Source of the DNA: Oxyruncus cristatus
Lineage: Eukaryota > Chordata > Aves > Passeriformes > Cotingidae
DNA length: 64,000 nt
NCBI GenBank assembly: GCA_013399855.1
Contig: VXAY01005020.1
Location: 124,001 to 188,000, forward strand
Direction: 5' to 3'
Positions 25,511-35,051 of the stretch are shown here, in pieces. The translations under genes were made by a program, and so were the position numbers. Positions within the stretch are counted from its first letter, which is position 1. The number at the start of each line of letters is the position of its first letter. The notes under the pieces were generated by a model, which searched no databases, was not told the DNA's origin, and saw only the letters and a program-made list of their open reading frames with translations.

Positions 25511-27421
25511 TCTGCAGCTACTACAAGACAGCATAAACAGCAAAGAGAGATTCCACACTTCTGCACATAGTTTGTGATGTGCTACACCAATTCAAGACTT
25601 AGGGTAAACCATCCTTCCTTGTTTAACACAATGACAGCTACTTGGATGGTGTAGATCTTCAGCTGATGTAATCTTTCCTGAGATGTTATAGTATGTATGG
25701 GTGTACGCATTTATGTAAGCATGTATGGTACAGACTTTTCCAAATATTCACTCAGTTTCAGGGATTGTAAGTGCAGAGCTGAGGCACTGATGTAATACTG
25801 CTGGCTATGAGACAGATTTTGCAGGTCCACCCTTTGGCAGACACAACTCAGAAGTGCACCTGATATTTTCAGTACTTACTTCCTCTCCCTTTGACACATT
25901 AATCTGCTGCTGGAAAAGTCAGACATTTCCCTCCCTCTTCTTTGGCTGATGTTTTAGCTGTGTTGGTGAGTATGCAATCGAACAGTGCAGCTGAGTTGGG
26001 GAAAATTACACAGAGCTGTCAGCTGGATTAATGGAAAGAATGCAGACCCTGCAAGTTATGGTCCTCCAGCATTGTTCCAGAGAAACATCCTTACCTCCAA
26101 GATACTATGAACACATCCCCCAACCAAACAAATGTTTCATATGGCCTTGTACAAAAGTTGGTCTTAAACTGTCATGTGCTGTGAATTGTTTCACCTTTCT
26201 GATGACGAGCATTTGGAAAAAGTGACATTTTATGTACATTTTTAGTGTCCAGAAAGAAATAATAATATTACATCGGAGCATCCCTGTTACTACAGTATTC
26301 TATAGCATAACAAAACCCTCCTGTAGCTTCAGCAAAGGACATAGGACATGTGACGTTCTACCTAGAAAATCACCCCAGGTGAAATTACTTTATATCACAA
26401 AGTGTCACTCATCATTTTTTAACAGAAGCAAGTACCATTAAATAAAAGCTTTGCTTTTATGAAGTGCTTTACTTCATAAAGTAAAGAGAGGGGCAGGAGT
26501 CCACACCTTTACTTTAACAATTCATTTTTCTCACTGTGACAAGTCAGCTGCTCCAACATCAGAATTCCACAGAAAAAGTCTCTAAGAATACAGTGGAAAA
26601 GTTTTCCTCCTCCCCTGAAAGATAACCACCAGAAAGGAATTGGAACATCTGAATAAAAGTGGTCCTATTTTCCAAATTTCTCAGAGGCCTAAGTTCCACA
26701 GGCTAGAAGTTTCTTAATAGCAAAAGCTTCAACTTTAGCTACATTATAGTATTATATTTATAGACAGACATTTCTGGTAGTAGGTGAAACTAATGCAAGA
26801 CTTCTGTCTTTCCAGTAGTCTTTGTAAAAAGATCATATATCACAGCTATACTTTATTGTAAAGACATCAATTTTACTCTAAGTGGCAAAACACTGCAGTA
26901 AGGACAGAAGGAAAATCAAGATTAGGGCACTCTGGGAAACCAACTTATCTCTGGGCTTATTCTTACAATTAAGCTACCATTAAAGTTCTACTTGAAGCTT
27001 TTCCAGCAAGTAGACATACTAGAGGAGTCCTCTCATCTCTCAGTTCTCTGATTTTCTTTGTCAAGGGATATCACCACAGATTGTGATTTTTCCAGCAGTC
27101 CAGGAAGTCTCTCTCCCTTCTCCAGCCAGCTCTCCATAAAGTCTCCAGGAAATTAATTCTGTTCTTTTATGCAGCTACTTGGAAAGCTCTGTCTCGTCAT
27201 TTTCAACCAGACTCAACTGCTAAGTGTAGCAGTGTTCCAATTACCCCCATAGTCAAGGGAGATACAAGGTTTTGGAAGGAGCACCAGAAACTCTTGCATC
27301 TTTCAACGTATTGGCAGACGAAAGGAGCATCTGGACAACTGACTAAGGCAGGGGACAGTTTAATACATCTTGCCATAAAATAGGTCCCAAATGGCAAGTC
27401 TAGCACTTTCCTGACCACCAT
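25511..27421. other. Non-coding stretch with hairpin cluster
   Basis: No gene recognised. The stretch contains the four overlapping hairpins at 26442-26516, listed separately. The rest is AT-rich sequence with no recognisable repeat. Confidence 0.55.
26442..26516. repeat. Four overlapping, mutually exclusive hairpins
   Basis: Four perfect stems were found by reading. (1) ATAAAAGC 26442-26449 pairs with GCTTTTAT 26453-26460. (2) TTTATGAAGT 26456-26465 pairs with ACTTCATAAA 26471-26480. (3) CTTTACTT 26467-26474 pairs with AAGTAAAG 26479-26486. (4) TAAAGTAAAG 26477-26486 pairs with CTTTACTTTA 26507-26516. Stems 2, 3 and 4 share bases and cannot all form at once. The layout could be an accident of low-complexity A/T sequence, or a palindromic relic. 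No miRNA-length stem is seen. Confidence 0.7.
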
Positions 27422-28190
27422 AAGTGCCGGGTCCTGCACTTTGGCCACAACAACCCCCAGCAGTGCTACAGGCTGGGCACAGAGTGGCTGGAGAGCAGCC
27501 AGGCAGAAAGGGAGCTGGGAGTTTGGATTGACAGGAAGCTGAACATGAGCCAGCAGTGTGCCCAGGTGGCCAAGAAGGCCAATGGCATCCTGGCCTGGAT
27601 CAGGAACAGTGTGGCAGCAGGAACAGGGAGGTGATTCTGCCCCTGTACTCGGCACTGGTGAGGCCACACCTGGAGTGCGGTGTCCAGTTCTGGGCCCCTC
27701 AGTTCAGGAAGGATATTGAGGTGCTGGAGCAGGTCCAGAGAAGAGCAACCAGGCTGGTGAAGGGACTGGAGCACAAGTCCTATGAGGAGAGGCTGAGGGA
27801 GCTGGGGTTGTTTAGCCTGGAGAAGAGAAGGCTCAGGGGAGACCTCATCGCTCTCTACAACCACCTGAGAGGAGGTTGTAGCCAGGTGGGGGTTGGTCTC
27901 TTCTCCCAGGCAACCAGCAGTAAGACAAGAGGGCATGGCCTTAAGCTGTGCCAGGGGAGGTTTAGGTTAGGTATCAGAAAGAAATTCTTTACAGAGAGAG
28001 TAATAAGGCACTGGAGTGGGTTGCCCAGGGAAGTGGTGGATTCTCCATCCCTGGAGGTTTCTAAGATGAGACTGGACGTGGCACTTAGTGCCACAGTCTG
28101 GTAACCGCGGTGGTGTTGGATCAAGGGTTGGACTTGATGATCTCAGAGGTCCTTTCCAACCCGTCTGATTCTATGATTCTCTGATTCTAT
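27422..28190 (+). mobile_element. CR1 LINE, best-preserved copy in the window
   Basis: The copy begins at AAGTGCCGGGTCCTGCAC in ORF2 and runs without large gaps to the terminal CTATGATTCTCTGATTCTAT. The 3' UTR carries the GGTTGGACTTGATGATCTCA block typical of a subfamily distinct from the 2930/8648/47587 group. It is 5'-truncated, so it lacks the endonuclease and most of the reverse transcriptase. The low damage to its frame suggests it is one of the younger CR1 insertions here. Its 5' end lies in unremarkable sequence. Confidence 0.95.
27425..28104 (+). pseudogene. CR1 ORF2 C-terminal remnant, one frameshift
   Basis: This is the last ~225 codons of CR1 ORF2, the region C-terminal to the reverse-transcriptase catalytic core. 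One frame is open from 27425, reading through an FGHNNPQQ and a [15 protein letters not shown] block, to about 27613. A missing base at 27614-27616 (GTGGCAGC where relatives have GTGGCCAGC) moves the rest into the next frame. That frame is open to the TAA at 28102-28104 and carries [36 protein letters not shown] and [12 protein letters not shown] blocks. It lacks the N-terminal enzyme domains and cannot encode a functional product. It is counted as a retrotransposon relic, not a host gene. Confidence 0.9.
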
Positions 28191-31100
28191 AAAGAAATCT
28201 GACCTACTGCTTTACATTGCCTTCATAGGTAACCCTGAGGATGGTACTGTCTACCAGAGGAAGTGATGCCCAAATCAGATAAACCAGTGACAAAACAAAT
28301 CCAGATGGCACAGCTGACACACGTGTATATACAAATTAGCTCTGTACTATTAGTTGATGGACCAGAGAAGCCCAAAGAGAAAATTTCAAGACACAGGCTT
28401 AGAGAATTTGAATATCCTCTCCCATCTTTCTTTCATATCTTGGCAGATATGATGAGAACAGTTTGTTTTTTTGCTAAGAGTGAAAATAACTTATTTCCCC
28501 CCTCCTCCCCCCGCCACATTCCCATTGTCACGAAAAACACACAGACGATTAGGCAAAAGAGTGAGTGGAAGTGGCCAACAGTTCATATCTGCCAAATATA
28601 GGCTTAGGTTAAAGATTAGAGGTTTACCAATCTGACAGTGAATTCTGGCATTTACCATTCTTAGTATTTTGGTCACACTGATTCATGATCAGATCTGTTT
28701 TACAATTCAGCAGTGTCTGGGATTATAAACCGCAGTCAAATAAAAATATATAAATCATATAATAATCCCAGATTATAAATCCCAGTGGTTGTGGTTGCTG
28801 GAAAAACTCCCAGTGGATAGTAGAATTTGGCCTCTCAACCTCTCAACCTCTTGTCTGGACTCTATGATTGCTCATATAGAAAATCAGACACCTCTATGTT
28901 CTGCAGCTTAGACCAGCCCTTTGGATGCATGTTCCTAAGGAAAAAATACACCTCCTGCATTCTGTGTGAGACCCTGTAAACCATCTGTCCTCCTCTGAGT
29001 TAAGCAACAATAAAACACTGGAGTCAAAGATAAGCCAGTTTTCACTGCATGAACCACAGTTTGTGTAGATGGCAAGTAAATAGGTTCAGGCAAATCTTAT
29101 TGGCTTCCAAAAGCTCTTGGGGCATTGTATCGGTCCACACTTTTTCATTTTTTTTAATAGAAGATTTATGTACCTCTGAAACCTTGGCTCATCACGTCAG
29201 TAGATAGACTGGTGCTGTGGAATAGCCAGAATGTTTTTGGTTGTTGAAAGCTCTGAACTGAAGATAGGGTTGAACAGAACAACATGCTCTCTTGTGGTGG
29301 TTTGCATTTGTTTAATGGAAAGACACCGCACTGTAAGATAACTTGGATAAATTTAGCTAAATATGCAGAAAGTCAAGGATGTACTTTATATCACTGTGAC
29401 ATCAATTATCCTGTTCCTCTCATACAGCAGTTTTCTGTATGCTTATGTAAACCTGGGATACATCCAGATTAAACACATTCTTGCCTGTGTTGCCTTTTAT
29501 TCCAGATTGCTCCACTGGAACTTGCCCAATCCAGTTCTTACTGGCTAACTCAGTAGTTTCCCCTCGTGATATTTCTTCTGCAAAGGCAGACTTACAGAAA
29601 TGGTTTACATGCCATTTTTCTCCAGTAACTGCTTCCCCCCCTGTATCTGCAATGGCAAATTAATATCTTGTAAATGCATTTGCCAGGGGGGTGGGGTGGG
29701 AAATCTACCCGTAGTGTTCTCTGACTCAAGTGAGACAACATGGTAAAAGTGGAAAAATCAAGAAGCGCAATGGAAATGCGGTTGAAAACAAAAGGGAACA
29801 CAGAGGATTTTATGAAGATCATTCTGATACCACAGGATCCAATCAAGGACCTTCACTGTGTGTTGTTTCTGAAGCTGTCCACTTTCTGGAAGAAACTTGA
29901 TTGAACAAAACATAGCAAGGAGACATAGAGGAAACAGGTCTCCAATTCCCTGACAAATACTGATGTTATTTTTTCTGCCCAAACTAATTTTTCTTTGTAT
30001 GGTTCCTACATTATCCTTTGTGGGCATTACAGGGTTTTGTTGTCTCCATCACAGGTTGTCCTGCACAAGATGTATCAGGCATTAGCCCTCTCACTGGAAC
30101 ACATTTGAGTAATTTCCTGTTTGATGCAGTTGTATGAGGGAAATTAAAGTCACAGACACAAACATTAATGCAAACTTCAGAAAGCACTGCATGGATATTT
30201 CTGCAGAAGACGTTGTAAGTCAATGCCTGCAAAAACTACTAGTGGGTCAGAAAAAGGAGCTCTGAATGAATTATGAGAAGTTGAATACGGGCACAAAATA
30301 TTATTAATATAATAAAATAAATTTTCTGTACAGAGTGAAAAAGTGAAGGGCTAAATTTCAGCCTATTAGAGCACAGCTTAAGCCCAAAAATTTACATGGG
30401 CACCTGAATAAACTGCAGGTGCCAAAGAATTTGCTTTGTTCCTTACATCTGCCATAGAACCAATGTGAAAATAATAATGGATATGTGAATTGCCAATTCA
30501 ATCAATGCTATAGAGCCTTTATATCAAAGAATATCCCATCTTTCTCTTTCAAGAGTTTAATTGGGAAGTACATTTCCGCATATTCCTCTGGCAGAGCTGA
30601 ATTCAGAGGATGAACGTGATTGTGGCTATTCCAGGTGGTAAACAATCCATTAGAAACACATTTACTATCTGTTTTAGAGATAAAAGTACTGGATTTTGTT
30701 TTCAGTTGAGCTTTGTATTTCATTATTTAGCTTTGCTATTTCTGTCTTATACTCTTTATATCGTTCTGAAGAGAAAATACTGCAAAAGATTATGTGATTG
30801 GGCCTTCCAGAATGAGAAAAAATAATAAATGAAAGTGAAGTGTCCTGGTGTTTGATCTGACAAACATTAATGCTCAAAGTGGAATGTTCTGACTTACAAC
30901 CTCTTCTAACTCTTCACATCAGTAACAGGCTGAAAAGCTTGAAACCATGGGTCTGTTAACAAAACAATTGTCAATAGGCTTTTTCTCTACGTACTTATAG
31001 CATTTTTCATCTCAATGTTGTCTCCGTAGCTCAAAGAGAGAATACTGAGGAAGGACAAACTAATCCAAGCTTGTTTTACAGTGGAGTTGTTAGATGAAGA

Positions 31101-32810
31101 CTGACTTCTTTCCTTGCATAATTAAGGGTAAGAAATCAAAGAAATGTAACTGTATCAGCAAATATACAAGAAATATAAAACACTATTCTTATCTGCACCA
31201 AACCCTTTTAAGCTACTGGATCAAATGAAGGCAGTGATAGTCAACTGGGAAATGTCTTAGTGCTAGTCTGCTGGTCTAGACCCAGATTAGTGAGGAAAAG
31301 GACATAACCTTGCCAACTGGACTAAGGAGAAGATAAGGTTTTATTATTATAGCAGCTTATTTGCTGGGAGTTTCATAGTAACCAAGCTAATCTGAAAATA
31401 AAGAGTTCACAATGCATAGGAGTGTTCATTGCATAACTGAATGCAGACCACAATATGAAGTGTTATGTTTCAAACTTCTACCACAAAGTGATGTAATAGG
31501 AGAGTCTGGTGTGTTATCTGACTATAGACCTGTAATCAGCACAACTATTATATTTATTAGCTTTTGCTTAAGAACTAGAAAACTGTTGACAGGCCTAAAT
31601 TGCAGCTTTTTCTATTATTCAAAATTCAATGGAAGAGGAACACAGCAAGGCTGAAGGTCCTTACCTAAAAACCCAAAAGCTCCAGAAATATAGAAACAAC
31701 ACCAACAAAATCCCCTTTTATTATATATTGTTTTACATGATAGGAGAAAAGCTTACAGAAGTATCTCATGATAAAAATTTGTGTTTCTGTTGCTGTCAGT
31801 GTCAGATAAGGCTGAAAGCAGTGGAACCATATGTTATTTAAAGAAATAATAATTTTTAATATTAATTTTTTAATTAAGTAACATTAAAAGGTTTCATTTG
31901 CCCTGATAAGCCTTTGACGTTGATCTTATCACTATTGCCCAGAACTTTTCCTCTCGTTACCCCTTTTTCTAAGGAAAGGGAAGCTAACTGGAAACCATCC
32001 AGATGAGTTATGTTGGAATTAGAAGAGCTGATCATTAAACAACATATTTGTAACAATATGGCTCACAGTCTGTTCTCGTTTACTTTCTTCCTTGGCATTA
32101 ATCTTATTGAAATCCCAAGAATTGCTTTGAGTTACACCCCTAAAATTAAAACCAGAATGAGACCTGTGGATTCACAGACTAAACCACATGATCATCTGCA
32201 GTTAGTGACAAGTTTCTGTGTATAGGCACTGAAAGTCATAAACCTCTTACAATAGCAAAGAACTGTGGCCAGTTTTGATCATCTTTTAATACCACATGTC
32301 CGTAGTCCAGTTGAACATGACCTAGTTTAGGGTTTTGTAACAAGGAAAAATAAAAATCTGTGGGTTTCTCACTGTTTGGATGTGAAGCTAGGTGATACTG
32401 GATAGACTTGAGAAAAATTTGTTTGGTGGCATTCAAAGCCATTTGAAATCCATAATTTTTCAGTATTTAAAAAAAAAAAAAGGAATATTGTGTTGATTCT
32501 GAACCACGAAACAAATCAAAGTGCTTGAAGAAAAAGTATACGCAACAACATATCATAGGAAAAGTATATGCAACAACACATCATACGGTAGAAAAGTAAA
32601 ATTTAAAGTCCTGAATAGTTGAAAACATGATCTGTTTACACTGTAGTGCCTGATGTTCCAAAGCTTTGATTGTACATTGAAGTTATAGTTTGGAAGGTAC
32701 AGCAAATCTGTTACACCTGACTCTGTTTATTTTGCTTAACTCAGTGATGCCTGTTTTTGGAAGCCAGCTAACAAAAATCACCAAGTAATTCACATTCCCT
32801 ATTCCTTGAT
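28191..32810. other. Non-coding stretch, no gene seen
   Basis: No recognised gene or transposon. A C-rich tract at 28496-28515 and a two-copy 28-bp tandem repeat at 32530-32585 stand out. Overlapping short frames around 29.3-30.2 kb on both strands have no recognisable motif. Confidence 0.55.
32530..32585 (+). repeat. 28-bp tandem duplication, 2 copies
   Basis: The unit reads roughly GAAAAAGTATACGCAACAAC plus ATATCATA, at 32530-32557 and again at 32558-32585 with a few substitutions (TATACG to TATATG, ATATC to ACATC). A partial third GAAAAGTA follows at about 32591. Confidence 0.85.
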
Positions 32811-33314
32811 GAATCATAGAATTATAGAATGGCCTGGGTTGGAAGGGGCCTTAAAGATCATCTAGTTCCAAACCTTCTGCTGTGGGCAAGGACACTCTAC
32901 AGAAGACCTCAGAGCCCCATCTAACCTGGCCTTGAACACTTCCAGGCATGGGGCACCCACAAATTCTCTGGGAAACCTATGCCAGTGCCTCACCACTCTC
33001 ACAGAGAAGATTTTTTTTCCTAATATTTAATCTAAACCTGCTTTCTGTCAGTTTGAAGCCATTCACCCATGTCCTGTCACTACAGGTCCTTGTAAATAGT
33101 CTTTCTCCATCTTTCTTGTGGGCTCCCTCCAGGTGCTGGAAGGCCCCAGTTAGGTCACAGGCAAGTGCACATTGCTCAGTCCCACCCAGTGTGTCATCCA
33201 CCAGCACCCCCAAATCCTCTCCAGGGCTGTTCTCAATCCATTTTCTGCCCAGCCTGTATTTGTTCTTAGAATTGCTCCGACCCAAGTGCAGGACCACGGA
33301 CCAGGCCTTGTTGA
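32811..33314 (-). mobile_element. CR1 LINE, minus strand, internal deletion
   Basis: On the plus strand it starts with GAATCATAGAATTATAGAAT (the 3' terminus in antisense) and runs to CCAGGCCTTGTTGAA, where it meets the next CR1. At about 33160 the sequence jumps from the TTAGGTCAC block to the AGTGCACATTGCTCAGTCCC block. Roughly 300 bp of ORF2 sequence present in sister copies is missing. It is the same subfamily as the copies at 2930 and 47587. Its 5' end directly abuts the 3' end of the next CR1, so the two lie head to tail. Confidence 0.92.
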
Positions 33315-33327
33315 ATCGTAGAATCAT
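32977..33327 (-). pseudogene. CR1 ORF2 remnant fused in frame across a deletion
   Basis: A 116-codon open frame on the minus strand. It reads a VLHLGRSNSKNKYRLG block, an EDLGVLVDDTLGG block and ALACD, and then passes directly into [18 protein letters not shown] and NGFKLTESRFRLNIRKK. The intervening ~100 residues found in sister copies (the [10 protein letters not shown]...RVQRR...YEERLRELG part) are missing, yet the frame stays open across the join. The first few codons lie in the terminal repeats of the neighbouring CR1. Non-functional. Confidence 0.85.
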
Positions 33328-34605
33328 GGCATCATAGAATCATAGAATATGCTGAGTTGGAAGGGACCCATCAGATTCACAAAGTCCAACTCCTGGCCCT
33401 GCACAGGACCATCTCCAAGAATCACACCATGTGCCTGAGAGTGTTGTGCAAACAGTCCTTGAACTCTACCAGCCTTGGGGCTGTAACCACTTCCCTGGGG
33501 AGCCTGTTCACCCTCTGGGTGAAGAACATTTTCCTGATATCAAACCTAAACCTCTTCTACTCAGCTTCATGCTGTTTTCCTGAGTCTTGTCACTGGTCAT
33601 GAGAGTGAAGAGACCAGTACTTGCCCCCACTCTTCCTCTTGTGAGGATGTTGAAGACCACAATAAGGTCTCCCCTCAGTGTCCTCTTCTTCAACTCGAAC
33701 AAGCCAAGTGACCTCAGACACTTCCCTTTAGAACCTTCACCACCTTTGTTGCTCCCTTTTGGACGCTCTGTAATAGCTTAATATCTTCCTTTTATTGTGT
33801 AATGCAGAACTGCACACAATATTCCAGGTGAGGCTGCCCCAGTGCAGAGCAGAGAGAGAAAATCCACTCCCTCGACTGGCTGGTGATACTTTGCCTGATG
33901 CCCCCCAGGACAAAGTTGGCCCTCCTGGTTGCCAGGGCACTGCTAACTCACATTCAACTTGCCATCAACCAGGACCCCCAGGTCCCTTTCCCAGCATTGC
34001 TTTCCAGCATCTCATTCCCCATTCTGTCCACATATCTGAGGTTACCCTTTCCCAGGTGCAGAATCTGTCACTGTCCTTGTTAAACTTCACATGGCTGATG
34101 ATTGCCCACCTCTCTAATTTTCCAAGGTCTCTCGGCAGGACCTCTCTGCCCTTGAGGGAGTCAACAGCTCCTCCCAATTTAGTGTTGTCAGCAAACTTAC
34201 TCAGTATTCCTTTGGGTTCTTGATGAGGTTTGCACCAGCCCAGCCCACCACACAGCTTTGTGTCATTGGCAAACTTGCTGAGGATGCGCTTGATCTCGCA
34301 GTCCATGTAGCCAACAATGATGTTAAGCAGTGTCAGTCCTGAGACCTTCCCCTGAGGAACATGAATTGTCACTGGTCTCTGCTTGGACATCAAGCTGTTG
34401 ACCACAGTTCTTTCAGTGCAACCATTCAGCTAATTCCTTATCCACTGAGTTGTTCACTCATCAGACCCATGTCTCTCCAGGTTAGAGACAAGGATGCCAA
34501 GTGGAATAGTGTCAAATGTTTTGCACATGTCAGGTAGATGACATTAGTAGCTCTTCCCTTGTCCACCAATGCTGTAACCCCATCGTAGAAGGCCAACAAA
34601 TTTGT
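33315..34605 (-). mobile_element. CR1 LINE, minus strand, possibly composite
   Basis: On the plus strand it begins with an extended terminal repeat block (GAATCATGGCATCATAGAAT). It continues with the AAGTCCAACTCCTGGCCCTG 3' UTR, the C-terminal ORF2 region and the reverse-transcriptase region, and ends near the ATCGTAGAAGGCCAACAAAT block. At ~1.3 kb it is the longest CR1 in the window. The segment encoding the RT motif occurs twice, with a 78-bp offset (34176-34210 and 34255-34289), and sequence on the two sides looks like different subfamilies. It may therefore be two elements joined, or a chimera made by template switching. Confidence 0.9.
33965..34405 (-). pseudogene. CR1 reverse-transcriptase remnant with duplicated motif
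   Basis: A 146-codon minus-strand frame that corresponds to the reverse-transcriptase palm of CR1 ORF2. It shows a VPQGKVSG block (RT motif before the catalytic loop), then ILSKFANDTKL and, 26 residues later, ILSKFADNTKL. It continues into GGAVDSLKGREVLPRDL and a LERWAIISHVKFNK block. The catalytic FADD is changed to FAND in one copy and FADN in the other, so both lack one essential aspartate. Dead enzyme relic. Confidence 0.88.
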
Positions 34606-35010
34606 CAGTGGTTCCTAGATGAAGTGTCGCTTTCTGAAATGGACACATTTTGTGGAAAACAGAGCAAAGTTATTAACCCATGTCAAATGCACTGTAATTG
34701 ACTCATTACACACTGAAACCCCTTTACAACTGACATAAGTAATCCTGGAATTAAAATGTTGCTAGGCTGCATATATCACAGATACAAACCAGAGCTCTGT
34801 AATTCCCCTTTGTATCACTCCAGGTAGAAAATAACAAAATCATAGGCTAACACAAGTTTAGAAGTCTAAAATTCTGGATCACTCTACAACTCACCGTCAA
34901 CAGAGTTGGTCTTCTTAAGCAAACATTAATGTCATTAGGTGATAAAGCACCATGATGATGAAGTGCAATGGATATGCTAGAGAGTGAGGTGTTTTAAAGA
35001 TTCCAGAAGA

Positions 35011-35051
35011 TCATCATGAACAATCCTATAACCATCATGAACAATCCTTTC
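35011..35051 (+). repeat. 21-bp tandem duplication, 2 copies
   Basis: CATCATGAACAATCCTATAAC near 35012 is followed immediately by CATCATGAACAATCCTTT near 35033. A short local duplication with no visible function. Confidence 0.8.

Noticed and set aside
27203..27936. Minus-strand frames of 154 and 156 codons
   Set aside because: They mostly lie antisense to the CR1 ORF2 remnant at 27422-28190 and have no independent support.
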